Made by a program: the position numbers and the translations under genes. DNA of 64,000 nt from positions 1-64,000 of the forward strand of contig JAJDVI010000091.1 of NCBI GenBank assembly GCA_022826195.1. Direction: 5' to 3'. This DNA is from Acidobacteriota bacterium (GTDB taxonomy: Bacteria; Acidobacteriota; Vicinamibacteria; Marinacidobacterales; Marinacidobacteraceae). Within the stretch, counting starts at the first letter, position 1, and each line of letters begins with the position of its first letter. Under the pieces are notes generated by a model that was given only the letters and a program-made list of their open reading frames with translations, was not told where the DNA came from and did not search any database. Positions 34,014-43,023 of this stretch are shown one piece after another.

Positions 34014-35444
34014 ATGGCCTCGAGCGCCGCGGCTTCCTGGGTCGCCTGCCCTGCACCCCCCGCCGACGCGGACACCGCAAAGGCGGCTCGGACGGTTTCG
34101 CCCGCCAATGGATGGCCTGCCCACCGCCCCCCGCCGGCGGGGGGCCGCTGGCGCCTCTTCCTCAGCGGTGATGGAGCGGCCGCGCGGGTCGCCGCCGCCG
34201 AAGCCGTTTCCGGGCAGGGCGCGGTCGTGAATCCGGCCTTGCCGATGGAAGACCTGCCGCTCGCCCTGCACCGGCTGGGTCCGCTCCCGGATCACGCGGA
34301 CGCCGTCCTGCTCGCCGACTTTCATCGGGCTTTCCCCTGCCGGGCCGCCGTCCGCCGGCGCGGCGCGCTCGAGGAGACGCCGCCGCTTCCCGCGATCGCG
34401 ACGCCCGCGTACGTGCTGGCCCGTCTCGGCCAGCTCGGGGCCGAAGCGCGGACCCTGGTGGTGTCGGCCCGGGAAGACGAGATCGTACGGCGGGCCGCGG
34501 ACCTCCTCGCCGGAAGGGGCGCGGCCTGCCAGTTCGAGGTAGCGCGCGAACCCGTCCCCCCGGCGTCGCCCGCGCCGGTGCGGGGTCCGGGGGAACGCGA
34601 ACTGGCCGGGGCCGCGAGCGCTGCGGAACTCAGGAACATCGCCCTTCGGGCGCCGGCCGGCGCCGTGCGGGGCGAGGCGGCCGCGGCGGCGGCGGAGGCG
34701 GAACCGGAGGACCCCGTCGGCCATTTGCTGGCCGGCTGTGCGGCGAACGAGCGGAAGCAGCCGGCGGAGGCCGCGGCGGCCTTTCGAAGGGCCATCGAGC
34801 GTGACGATTCGCTCGCTGCCGCTCATTTCGAACTCGGGAAGACGATGATCGTCCTCGACGACCTCGAAGCGGCGCTCGAGTGCTTCCGGCGGACTACCGA
34901 GACCCTGTCCGGGTTCGCTCCCGGATGGGCGAACGCCGGCGCCGCTCTCGGCGAACTCGAGCGTCCCGAAGAGGCGCTGGGCAAGCTCGAGCGCGCCGCC
35001 GATCTCGACCCGCTCAGCCACTCGCTCGCCTCGAACCTGGGAGTCACGCTGCGGGACCTCGGCCGGCTGGCGGAGGCGGAACGCGCTTTCCGGTGGGCGC
35101 TGGAACTCGCCCCCGATTTCGTGTTCGGGCACTACAACCTCGCGAACGCGGTCTACCTGCAGGGCCGCCACCGGGAAGCGGTCGGGTTGTTCGAGAAGGC
35201 CCAGGCCATGGACCCGTCGGGTTCCGACCGCCAGCGGCTGCTCCTCGCGGCGGCCCGGCTGGCGGCCGGGGACGTGGAGGAGGCGCTCGGCGACTACCGG
35301 GCGGTGTTCGACTCCCTCGACGGCCAGATGCGGATGGACATGCGGACGGTGGCCCAGTGGGACCTCCGGAGGCTGGCCGAACGCACCGGGATCGGCCCCG
35401 AGCTGCGCCGCGCCGCCGAGTTCGTGCGGTCGGTCCGCGCCTGA
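34014..35444 (+). CDS. Tetratricopeptide repeat protein
   Basis: A 476-aa protein without a signal peptide. Residues ~1-225 form an Ala/Pro/Arg-rich alpha/beta region (RWRLFLSGDGAAARVAAAEA). Residues ~230-430 contain about six TPR units: PVGHLLAGCAANERKQPAEA, AAAHFELGKTMIVLDDLEAA, APGWANAGAALGELERPEEA, SLASNLGVTLRDLGRLAEAE and FGHYNLANAVYLQGRHREAV. TPRs mediate protein contacts; the partner is unknown. ATG 34014 is taken because upstream codons overlap the divergent gene's start. It is separated by ~100 nt from the following export cluster. Confidence 0.85.
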   Translation: MASSAAASWVACPAPPADADTAKAARTVSPANGWPAHRPPPAGGRWRLFLSGDGAAARVAAAEAVSGQGAVVNPALPMEDLPLALHRLGPLPDHADAVLLADFHRAFPCRAAVRRRGALEETPPLPAIATPAYVLARLGQLGAEARTLVVSAREDEIVRRAADLLAGRGAACQFEVAREPVPPASPAPVRGPGERELAGAASAAELRNIALRAPAGAVRGEAAAAAAEAEPEDPVGHLLAGCAANERKQPAEAAAAFRRAIERDDSLAAAHFELGKTMIVLDDLEAALECFRRTTETLSGFAPGWANAGAALGELERPEEALGKLERAADLDPLSHSLASNLGVTLRDLGRLAEAERAFRWALELAPDFVFGHYNLANAVYLQGRHREAVGLFEKAQAMDPSGSDRQRLLLAAARLAAGDVEEALGDYRAVFDSLDGQMRMDMRTVAQWDLRRLAERTGIGPELRRAAEFVRSVRA

Positions 35445-35555
35445 ATTCTCCGAATTCCATTTGACTTGGACCCCGGTTCGGCCATATAAGGGCCTACCCC
35501 GCCACGCGTATGTTCCGTGCGGCGGTCATCCCCCGGCGAACGGAGAAATCCCCTC

Positions 35556-37031
35556 ATGCCCAGCCACCTCAACAACCCGAAACGCCTGGCGGCCGGACTG
35601 CTTGCAGCCGGAGTCGCGTTCCTCCTCCTCGGGGGGTTCGCGGCGGCGCAGGAAGAAGAAGCGGAGCCCAAGCCGCCCGAGGGCCAGACCCATCCCCTCC
35701 TCGAGCCGCACGACGTGCTCAACGAGTTCGGGGTGATCAGCTCCAGCGGGCATGACGACGGCGGCTGGGGGCTCGAGCCCGAGCTGCGGGTACCCGAGCA
35801 GTACCAGTACCGGCGCCGGGACCAGCAACTGAAGGAAGTGGACCTCACGGGGAACCAGCTTCCGCCGATCCTCACCGAGATGCGGGTGCTCAGCAAGGAA
35901 GTGGCGCCCGGCGACGAAGTCCGCGCCATTGCGCGAGTCGTCTCCCCCTACAACGAGGCCCAGTCCTTCGTCTCCCTCTTCTACAACCGGGAACTCGGCC
36001 GCGCGGCCACCATGTACATCAACTTCCAGCCCCACGAGAGTGACGACACCCTCTTCCTCGGCCGCGGCAAGCTGTCCCGCTTCGCGGCGCCGGGGCGCTA
36101 CGTGGTGGGAACCACGATCATCGCCGACAAGGTGGGCGACCGGAAGGCGTACTGGGCCGACTTCCACAAGGCGATGCAGGAGGACGACGGCTCGCCGGTG
36201 GGCTTCCAGGTCACCGAGAGCGACACCGTGGACATCACCGCTCCAACGCTGAAGTCCGTCAGCGTGGAGACCGAGCGCGTGCGGGCCGGCGGCGGCCTGA
36301 TCAAGTACAGCGTGGTCGCCGAGGACGACGTTTCGGGCGCCACGGAAGCAGAGACGATCTGGGTGTCGCCGAGCGGCTACCACCAGATCCGCTCCACCAT
36401 GGTGATGGTGGGCGGCCAGCCGGGCCTCTTCAAGGGCGTGCTCCAGATTCCCCAGTGGTACGAGGGCGGCGAGTGGCAGCTCATGCGCATCACGCTCAAG
36501 GACAACGCCACCAACATCCGCTACTACTTCAACCGGACCGAGCCCATGATGGAGGCCGCCACGGTGCAGGTGGACCAGGAGAAGGAAATGATCGACCAGG
36601 TCCCGGCCAAGATCCTCGCGGTGCAGTTCACCAAGAAGCAGGCGAAGCTGGGCGAAAGGGTCGGGCTGACCGTCCTCGCCGAGGACAACCTCTCCGGCGT
36701 CTTCAGCATCGAGGGCTACGTCCGGTCGCCGAACGGCGCCGACGCGCTCAAGGTGAAGCTCAAGAGCATGACCCCCGAGACCGGCGAGTTCGTGGACGTG
36801 AACCGTCCGTCCAAGCTGCCGGAGCCCAACATCTGGACCGGGAACTTCACGGTCACGGACACCATGGAGTGGGGTGAGTGGGAACTCGTCCGGCTCGGTG
36901 TTTCCGACGAAGCCAGAAATTTCTACACCTACTACGAAGACCGGGATTCCGAGATAGACGGGATCACGGTCAACTTCTACAATGAAGACACCGAGGCCGC
37001 CGAGGAAGGTGGCGAGGAGGGTGCGCGATGA
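35556..37031 (+). CDS. Exported protein with Ig-like beta domains
   Basis: A 491-aa protein with an N-terminal signal (RLAAGLLAAGVAFLLLGGFAAAQ) followed by an acidic linker. The mature part is beta-rich, with at least two similar segments: DITAPTLKSVSVETERVRAGGG... and VPAKILAVQFTKKQAKLGERVG... Both continue to ...LSGVxS / VSGATEAE-type loops, as in calcium-binding or Ig-like adhesion domains. No membrane anchor is visible at the C terminus (EAAEEGGEEGAR). The stop overlaps the start of the Tat phosphatase-fold gene by four bases (ATGA), so the two are translated together and probably act together in the periplasm. Confidence 0.75.
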   Translation: MPSHLNNPKRLAAGLLAAGVAFLLLGGFAAAQEEEAEPKPPEGQTHPLLEPHDVLNEFGVISSSGHDDGGWGLEPELRVPEQYQYRRRDQQLKEVDLTGNQLPPILTEMRVLSKEVAPGDEVRAIARVVSPYNEAQSFVSLFYNRELGRAATMYINFQPHESDDTLFLGRGKLSRFAAPGRYVVGTTIIADKVGDRKAYWADFHKAMQEDDGSPVGFQVTESDTVDITAPTLKSVSVETERVRAGGGLIKYSVVAEDDVSGATEAETIWVSPSGYHQIRSTMVMVGGQPGLFKGVLQIPQWYEGGEWQLMRITLKDNATNIRYYFNRTEPMMEAATVQVDQEKEMIDQVPAKILAVQFTKKQAKLGERVGLTVLAEDNLSGVFSIEGYVRSPNGADALKVKLKSMTPETGEFVDVNRPSKLPEPNIWTGNFTVTDTMEWGEWELVRLGVSDEARNFYTYYEDRDSEIDGITVNFYNEDTEAAEEGGEEGAR

Positions 37032-38368
37032 CGGCCAAGACCATCGACCGCCGCGATTTCTTCAAACTGGGCGCCGCAGCGAGCGCCGGGGCGGTGCTTT
37101 CCACCCGGAACGCCGCCGGCAGCCCCATCTTCGAGGCGGGGGCCGGGATCCCGCAGGGAGGCATGGTCCTTCCGGCGAACCCGGGCTTCAAGACGAAGCA
37201 CCTGGTGACGGTCATCCTGGGCAACGGCGCCCGGAAGATCGACGTCATCGACAACCCGGAGCACTCGCCCTTCCAGACGAAGATGGCCGCCGAGGGCACC
37301 GTCTTCACCGAGGACTACGGCGAGACCGCGAACCTCCACGGATACATGTACTCCGAGGTGCTGAGCGGTGTGGACGCTCCCGCGCAGCGGCCCCGCTACC
37401 CCACCTGGTCCGAGTACATCCGGAAGAAGGCCGGCGGGACGGCGACCGACTACTGGACTCTCCAGGGCGCGTCCTACTACCGGGCCTGGACCTGGGATGT
37501 GAAGCACTTCAGCCAGCATCCCGAGTACGGCGTGAAGCACGGCTCCACCAGCCTCACCATGAACCGGATCTTCTATCCGGAGCAGAAGCTCACCGGCGCC
37601 CAGATCGCGGATCTGAACGTGGAGAAGGGCCTCGGACACACGCCGAAGGAGCGGAAGCAGGTCGAGGAGTTCATCGACTCCGTCCTGGCCTCGAAGTCCT
37701 ACGTCCCGCCCTCCACCCGGGAGCCGGTCATCAACCGGGAGATCCCCTACGGCGACGCCCAGGTGCTGCACCTGGTGCCCCAGATCCTCAAGGAGTTCAA
37801 GCCGAAGTCCATCACCGCGCAGATCCTCGCCCTCGACGACGCGCACGCCGACTTCGGGTTCTGGGACTACAACACGGACTACTGGGAGTACATCAAGCAC
37901 ATCAAGACCACCGATGAGCTGATCGGCAACCTGTGGCGCCAGATCCAGGCCGACGCGTACCTCCGGGACACCACCGCGCTGGTGATCCGTCCCGAGTGCG
38001 GCCGCGACGACGAGGTGAACATCTACGGACAGCTCGGGCACAGCCCGGGCAACTACTACGCCCACTACGTGTGGTTCATGGCGCTCGGGCCCGACTTCAA
38101 GAAGGGCCACACCGTGACCGAGCGGGTGCAGCGGCGGGACGTCGTTCCGACGCTGACCTACCTCATGTCCGGTGAGAACGCCGAGTTCGCCACCGGGCAC
38201 GTCCGCACCCAGATGTTCAAGGACGAGTACAACCTGCCGAAGTACATCCTTCCGCCGACTGCCGAGGTCAAGGAGCCCGCGGTCGACTGGGAGAAGATCG
38301 TGGAAGAGCGCCGGACGGCCGAGAAGGTCAAGGAGTTCGCGCGTTCGACCGTCGGCTACGGCGACTGA
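37028..38368 (+). CDS. Tat-exported alkaline-phosphatase-fold protein
   Basis: A 446-aa protein with a twin-arginine signal (RRDFFKLGAAASAGAV, R8-R9) for folded export. The mature part resembles the alkaline phosphatase/sulfatase superfamily: KHLVTVILGNGARKID, MAAEGTVFTEDYG..NLHGYMYSE, QILALDDAHADFGFWDYN, ALVIRPECGRDDEVN and GHSPGNYYAHYVWFMALGPD. The usual metal ligands cannot all be assigned; for instance an Asp-x-x-x-His near DDAHADFG and an Arg-x-Glu in PECGRD are candidates, and no Thr/Ser or Cys nucleophile in the standard place is certain. It may be a DUF1501- or DUF1552-like relative. It is the second gene of the export cluster. Confidence 0.7.
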   Translation: MTAKTIDRRDFFKLGAAASAGAVLSTRNAAGSPIFEAGAGIPQGGMVLPANPGFKTKHLVTVILGNGARKIDVIDNPEHSPFQTKMAAEGTVFTEDYGETANLHGYMYSEVLSGVDAPAQRPRYPTWSEYIRKKAGGTATDYWTLQGASYYRAWTWDVKHFSQHPEYGVKHGSTSLTMNRIFYPEQKLTGAQIADLNVEKGLGHTPKERKQVEEFIDSVLASKSYVPPSTREPVINREIPYGDAQVLHLVPQILKEFKPKSITAQILALDDAHADFGFWDYNTDYWEYIKHIKTTDELIGNLWRQIQADAYLRDTTALVIRPECGRDDEVNIYGQLGHSPGNYYAHYVWFMALGPDFKKGHTVTERVQRRDVVPTLTYLMSGENAEFATGHVRTQMFKDEYNLPKYILPPTAEVKEPAVDWEKIVEERRTAEKVKEFARSTVGYGD

Positions 38369-38414
38369 CGAGGGCTCGGGAGTCCCGACCAACAAAACAA
38401 GGAGATCATCGAAA

Positions 38415-38684
38415 ATGGACGACCTGAACCGTCGCGCATTCCTCAGGAGGGCCGGCTTCGCCTTCGCCGGCGCGGTGGGCGCCGCCTCGTTCGCGGCCGC
38501 CCAGCAGCAGGAAGAGGAGAAGAAGGAAGACGAGGAGACCCAGGAAGAGATCGACTACGACGCTCTCTTCGCGGAGGACAGCGGGGACGAAGACACCCGC
38601 GCCTGCCCGCAGTGCGGGGCCCTCATGTACCGGCAGGGCCGCACCTGGACCTGCGAGAACTGCGGCTACAGCTACGTCGAGTAG
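38415..38684 (+). CDS. Tat-exported zinc-ribbon/rubredoxin-like small protein
   Basis: An 89-aa protein behind AAGGAG. It begins with a second twin-arginine signal in the operon (MDDLNRRAFLRRAGFAFAG, then AAQ), followed by a highly acidic linker (KKEDEETQEEIDYDALFAED) and a C-terminal C64-P-x-C67-G ... C80-x-N-C83-G ribbon ending GYSYVE. The four Cys would bind Zn or Fe as in rubredoxin-type or ribbon folds. Tat export suggests the metal centre is filled in the cytoplasm. Forty-six nt separate it from the phosphatase-fold gene. Confidence 0.8.
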   Translation: MDDLNRRAFLRRAGFAFAGAVGAASFAAAQQQEEEKKEDEETQEEIDYDALFAEDSGDEDTRACPQCGALMYRQGRTWTCENCGYSYVE

Positions 38685-38802
38685 TTCTTCTAGTTCTTCC
38701 TGAACCGGCGCCGCCGGGGCCGCTCCTCCGGAGCCTCCGGCGGCCGTCTCATTGGCCCGTTGCCGCGACCGTGGCAGCGGGTTTCTTGCGTGATCGGATG
38801 GA

Positions 38803-39534
38803 TCAGCCCGGCGGCGGGATGATCAGGTGCCCGAAGACGATGAAGAAGAAGCACACGGTGCTCAACATCGCGTACTCGGCGCTCGCCCGGCGATAGGTCC
38901 AGAAGCGGAACCCGGCCGCGGGAGTCCGGCCCTCCAGCACCGCCCGGGTGTAGCAGATTCGCTGCGCGGCGATCAGGTTCCCGAAGATCGCGACCACGAT
39001 CAGCGCCGCGTGGACGTTTCCGGCGACCAGCCCGACGACGAGGGCAACCGAGCGTTCCGGACGCTCGAGGAAGCCCACCTCGCAGGCGGGAATCAGTTTC
39101 TCGGCCCGGGAACGGGCGTATGAGGTAGCGACCGTCCCGGCGGTGGCGAGACACCAGACCCCGAGCCAGACGTTCCGTTCGGGTGTCTCGGTGTTGGCCA
39201 GGAAATAGAACAGCAGGCCGAACAGGACCAGCATGTCCGAATAGCGGTCCATCACGGAATCGAGATACGCCCCGAACTGCGTCACCTCGCGGGAGGCGCG
39301 GGCGACGGCTCCGTCGAGGCAGTCGAAGGTGATCGCCAGCAGAACCACCCAGCCGGCCGTCCACTGGTCCCCTTCGAGCAGCGGCCAGAAGACGAGCGCC
39401 ATGACGAGCGGGCCCGAGAGCGTCAGGGCGTTCGGGGGAACGCGCGCCCATATGATCCCGCGCGCGATGCCGTCCCGGATCCATTCGAGTACGACCTCCC
39501 AGAAACGGCCCAGTCGGGAGAAGAGCTTCTTCAT
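38803..39534 (-). CDS. CDP-alcohol phosphatidyltransferase (PIP-synthase-like)
   Basis: A 243-aa integral membrane enzyme that joins a CDP-lipid to an alcohol. The catalytic motif is complete: D71-x2-D74-G75-x2-A78-R79-x8-G88-x3-D92-x3-D96 (FDCLDGAVARASREVTQFG, YLDSVMDRYSD). Membrane helices surround it (LVMALVFWPLL, WVVLLAITF, MLVLFGLLFYFLA, VALVVGLVAGN, TVCFFFIVFGHLII). The LDSVMDRYSD variant resembles phosphatidylinositol-phosphate and archaetidylinositol-phosphate synthases, which would fit the ino1 gene 12 kb away. That is inference, since the alcohol cannot be read from the sequence. It diverges from the lipid-kinase gene. Confidence 0.88.
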   Translation of the reverse strand: MKKLFSRLGRFWEVVLEWIRDGIARGIIWARVPPNALTLSGPLVMALVFWPLLEGDQWTAGWVVLLAITFDCLDGAVARASREVTQFGAYLDSVMDRYSDMLVLFGLLFYFLANTETPERNVWLGVWCLATAGTVATSYARSRAEKLIPACEVGFLERPERSVALVVGLVAGNVHAALIVVAIFGNLIAAQRICYTRAVLEGRTPAAGFRFWTYRRASAEYAMLSTVCFFFIVFGHLIIPPPG

Positions 39535-39723
39535 GGGGCCTCGGCAGGGAACGCGGTCCGGCGCAGAAGAGGCTCGGGGCGTGGCGAGGGGGCCGGGACG
39601 GGCGCCTGCGGAGAGGATTCGGTCAAGGGCGCTCGGACGGAACGGCGGCGGACGTCTCGCCCCGCCGCGCCGCGAGACCCGTAGCATATTCGCGTTCCGC
39701 CGCATGTTCGGAGCCGCAATCGC

Positions 39724-40671
39724 ATGAGCGGTCTTCCGCTGGTGATCGCCAACCCGCAGGCCGGGGGCGGAACCAGCCGGGACCGCTGGTGGGCCGCTTC
39801 GGAGCCGGTCACCGAGCGGCTTGGTCCGCACGACCTGGTCTGGACCGAGGCTCCGGGTCACGCGGAACGGATCGCCCGGGCGGAAGGAGGTGCGCGTCCC
39901 CTCCTGGTCGCCTACGGCGGCGACGGAACCGCGTCCGAGGTCGCCCGGGGCCTTGTCCTCTCGAGAGGAACCGCCGAGCTGGGGCTTCTCCCCAGCGGAA
40001 CGGGCAACGACTTCGCCGCTGCTTCAGGAGTCCCGGCCCGCCTTCCGGAAGCGGCGCGGTTCCTGAGCCGAACTCCGGCCCGGGCCACCGACCTCGGCCA
40101 TGTCGAGGACGCCGCCGGAGCGACCCGATTCTTCCTGAACAGTTTCTCGCTGGGTCTGGCGGCCGCGGTCGCCGAGCGAGCTGCTGCCGGGGGCGGCCTG
40201 GGCCGGGCGACCTACGCGGCGGCGGCGGCGCGTGAGGTCGTCGCGTTTCGGCCGGTGCCGCTCCGCGTGGGTCTGAACGAGAAGCCCGCGAGGCCGCGAA
40301 CGCTCCTGAACCTCACCGTCCTCAACTCGCGCCGGTTTGGCGCCGGGATTCCGCTCGCCCCGGCCGCCGATCCCGGCGACGGCGAGCTGGACGCGGTCCT
40401 GATCGGGCCCCTTGGCCCCGTGGCGCTGATGGACGCCGTCTTCCGGCTGACCCGGGAGGCGCATTTCGGACGGCGCGAGATCGAGCACCACCGCGTCACG
40501 CGCATGGCCGTCGGCTCGCTGCCCGGCGCGGGCGGCGCACCGGAACTGCTCTCCGAGGTCGATGGGGACGTCATCCGCTGGGGGGAGGCGCTGACGGTCT
40601 CGGTGGCGCCGCGCGCAGTCCGGATCAGGAGAGCCGGGACGCGTACGCCCGACCACGATCCCGGCGCGTGA
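39724..40671 (+). CDS. Diacylglycerol kinase family lipid kinase
   Basis: A 315-aa kinase of the DAGK/YegS/sphingosine-kinase fold, phosphorylating a lipid or sugar-lipid alcohol. Signatures: LVIANPQAGGG at the start, the nucleotide motif AYGGDGTASEVARGL (GGDGT at 65-69) and LLPSGTGNDFAAASGVP, with a C-terminal beta-sandwich (EVDGDVIRWGEALTVSV). It is probably soluble or membrane-peripheral. It is divergent from the CDP-alcohol phosphotransferase across a 189-bp gap; together they suggest phospholipid remodelling. Confidence 0.9.
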   Translation: MSGLPLVIANPQAGGGTSRDRWWAASEPVTERLGPHDLVWTEAPGHAERIARAEGGARPLLVAYGGDGTASEVARGLVLSRGTAELGLLPSGTGNDFAAASGVPARLPEAARFLSRTPARATDLGHVEDAAGATRFFLNSFSLGLAAAVAERAAAGGGLGRATYAAAAAREVVAFRPVPLRVGLNEKPARPRTLLNLTVLNSRRFGAGIPLAPAADPGDGELDAVLIGPLGPVALMDAVFRLTREAHFGRREIEHHRVTRMAVGSLPGAGGAPELLSEVDGDVIRWGEALTVSVAPRAVRIRRAGTRTPDHDPGA

Positions 40672-40811
40672 ACAGGGTCGGCCAAGCGCCGCGAGAACGC
40701 CGCCGGCTTGGAGCCCCCACCGGGAGAAACCGTCATGATCGGTCCTCCTGCACACCGCGCCGGGCATGAAAGTGCGGGTGGGGGTACTGAGGCCCAGGGA
40801 GGCCGGGACCG

Positions 40812-41008
40812 CTTGGAACGCCGGCTTCAGCCGGCACAGCGGGCCGCAGGCCCGCGGGCGACGTGTCGCCAACTGCCCTGGGCGACGCAGCTCCGGGAAC
40901 GTCCCGTCTGCCCGGTGACGCCGAGAGAAGAGCCACCTGGGACGGCTCGGCGTTGCGCAGTGCGCGGTGCTCCGCACCGCGCGTGCCGGCTGAAGCCGGC
41001 GTTCCAAG
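40812..41008. repeat. Palindromic (REP/MITE-like) intergenic element
   Basis: A perfect 26-bp inverted repeat: CTTGGAACGCCGGCTTCAGC... at 40812-40837 and its complement at 40983-41008. Each arm itself folds (GCCGGC-TTCA-GCCGGC). Two more hairpins lie inside: CGGGCC-GCA-GGCCCG near 40840, and GCGCGGTG-CTC-CGCACCGCGC near 40962. A related fragment (CGCCGGCTTGGAACGCCGG) occurs at ~53067-53085 between two operons, and a shorter one near 40700. It looks like a mobile REP-type repeat. It fills most of the 400-bp gap between the kinase and the glycosidase genes, where no gene is seen. Confidence 0.85.
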
Positions 41009-41074
41009 AGCCCGGCGCGGTCCGGATCAGGAGGAAAGAGGCGCGCCCACCCGGCCGCGCTCCCGACGCCTGAA

Positions 41075-43003
41075 TCACGAACCCGCCCCGGCTCCCAGCT
41101 CCTCCACCGCTCCCAGCGCGAAGAGCGGCGCCCAGCTCTGGAAGCGCTGGCCACCCCCTTCGCCGGTGCGGGCGTCGAAGTTCTCGCGGCACGCGCCCGT
41201 CCGCGACCGGTCGGCGAGGAACATCTCCGCGCCCTTCCCGGCGAGTTCGGCGGCGAGGGCGGTGAAGCCGTAGCGGCGGAGTCCCTGCAGTACCAGGTAG
41301 TTCATCGGCGGCCAGATCGAGCCGCGCCAGTACTGCTGGTCCGGAAAGGCGGGATCGTCGCGGGAGATGGTGGGCAGCACCCAGTCGCCCCAGAACCGGG
41401 CCGGGTCGCGGAGGGTTTCGATCATGCGGGCGGCCTGCCGCGCGTCGGGAACCCCCGCGGCGAGCGGCAGGAAGTTCGAGGCGGCCACGCGATCGGAGGG
41501 CCCGGACGGCAGCTCGTCGAGGTAGAGCCCGGCCGCTTCCGACCAGAGCACCCGGTTCATCGTCGCGGCCAGCCGGCGATACTCGGCCGTCAGCCGCTCC
41601 GCCGTGGCCACCTCGCCGAGAACCCGCGCGATCCGGGACAGGCTCTCCAGATCCAGCGCGCGGTAACTGCAAAGGTCCACGGCCGACACGGCGAGGGTCT
41701 GCCGCCGGGGATCCCACTCGGCCTCGTCCCAGAGCGGCAGGTCGTCCTGGCCCGATTCCCAGGCGGCGCGCTGGTGGCCGGACGCGCCCTCTTCCCACGG
41801 GGGCACCCTGCCGGGGCCGGGCACGAGGTCGGTGTCGGAACCCCAGGCGAGCAGTCCGGGGGTCAGCCCCTCCCGGCGCGGCCGTCCGTTCCGGTCCGCG
41901 ACCCACCAGTCGGCCCAGGCGAGGAGGGCCGGGTAGGCGGCCGCCAGCGCCTTCGGGTCGGGGTGCGCGCGGTAGAGGCGCAACGCGGCGAACGAACCGA
42001 CCGGCGGCTGCGAGCGATCGGGGGTGCCCCCGCGTCGGCTCCGCCAGTTGGGAATGTTCCCGTTCGGGTACTGCGTTCCGGTTCCCGCGAGCAGCGTAGA
42101 CCAGGCGAGGTCTCCTGACACGGTCGCGAGCAGCAGGGCGTTGAAGAACGTGTCCCAACCGAAAATGGTCCAGTCGTCGGTTTCCGGCGCGCTGGACCCG
42201 GCGCTTTCCGGGGCCGGGAAGATCCACCGGCGGCCGGCGGGGGTGTACAGCCTGCCGGTTTCCGGCTGCATCAGCACCGTCCACATCAGGTTGTCGGCGA
42301 TGCTCTCCGCCAGATCGGGGTGGCCCGGCACCCGGGGGCGCCGCCGCTCCCAGGCCGCGCGGGCCTCGTCGACCCAGGCGTCGGCTTCGCCGAGCAGGCG
42401 GCGGGGCTCCTTCCCGCCCCACGCGGTGACCATCGCCACCTGCGCGGCGGCCCCGCCCCCGGCTTCGAGGCGCCAGGCCACCTCGCGGCCGGAGGCTTCC
42501 GGGGCCGATTGCTGCCTGGTCCCGCCCGCAAAGGCGGCCAGGATCTCGAGGTCCTCCCCGCCCTCCCCGCGCGGCACCCGGGCACGCCAGGACGGGGATT
42601 CCGTCCCCGCTTCCTCCCATCGCTCCTCCCATCCCCACGGGGCGTCCCCAATCAACTCGAGACAACCCGCCGCCTCCACCCTGACGCGCAGGGCCACCGC
42701 GTCGTCCCGGCGCGACCACTCCAGGACGAGGCGTCCGGCCGGCGTCCGGGATCCTGATTCCGCAGCACCACCCCCGGCATCCGCTCCCGGCGGCGGCTCC
42801 GAATCCACGACAAACTCGACGCGCGCGTAGGAGAAGTCCGGCGCGTGGGGACCGACCCGGGAAACCATCCCGTACCAGTCATCCCACTCCCGGCGTTCAC
42901 CGGCCGGAGTGACGAAGGCGAGGCGGATCCCCACGCCGTGGCCCGGCCCGGGGGAAAAGACCAGGCCCGCCCAGCGGCGGGCCTCGAGGGCGCCGACCTG
43001 CAT
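41075..43003 (-). CDS. GH63/MGH1-like glycoside hydrolase
   Basis: A 642-aa protein. An N-terminal beta-sandwich (~1-210) is followed by an (alpha/alpha)6 barrel (~215-630) with trehalase/GH63-type landmarks: WTIFGWDTFFNALLLA, SQPPVGSFAALRLY, and the hallmark QYWRGSIWPPMNYLVLQGL with its Glu-bearing tail FDARTGEG. It is probably an inverting hydrolase of an alpha-linked gluco- or mannoside such as mannosylglycerate or a similar compatible solute. It has no signal peptide, so it acts in the cytoplasm on imported sugar. It is the last gene of the sugar ABC operon, 20 nt after the previous glycosidase. Confidence 0.85.
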   Translation of the reverse strand: MQVGALEARRWAGLVFSPGPGHGVGIRLAFVTPAGERREWDDWYGMVSRVGPHAPDFSYARVEFVVDSEPPPGADAGGGAAESGSRTPAGRLVLEWSRRDDAVALRVRVEAAGCLELIGDAPWGWEERWEEAGTESPSWRARVPRGEGGEDLEILAAFAGGTRQQSAPEASGREVAWRLEAGGGAAAQVAMVTAWGGKEPRRLLGEADAWVDEARAAWERRRPRVPGHPDLAESIADNLMWTVLMQPETGRLYTPAGRRWIFPAPESAGSSAPETDDWTIFGWDTFFNALLLATVSGDLAWSTLLAGTGTQYPNGNIPNWRSRRGGTPDRSQPPVGSFAALRLYRAHPDPKALAAAYPALLAWADWWVADRNGRPRREGLTPGLLAWGSDTDLVPGPGRVPPWEEGASGHQRAAWESGQDDLPLWDEAEWDPRRQTLAVSAVDLCSYRALDLESLSRIARVLGEVATAERLTAEYRRLAATMNRVLWSEAAGLYLDELPSGPSDRVAASNFLPLAAGVPDARQAARMIETLRDPARFWGDWVLPTISRDDPAFPDQQYWRGSIWPPMNYLVLQGLRRYGFTALAAELAGKGAEMFLADRSRTGACRENFDARTGEGGGQRFQSWAPLFALGAVEELGAGAGS

Positions 43004-43023
43004 CCCGACGCGTTCGTCGCTGG

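Noticed and set aside
40812..41008. The palindromic element as a retron or other non-coding RNA gene
   Set aside because: No reverse transcriptase nearby, and partial copies elsewhere in the window fit a dispersed repeat better.
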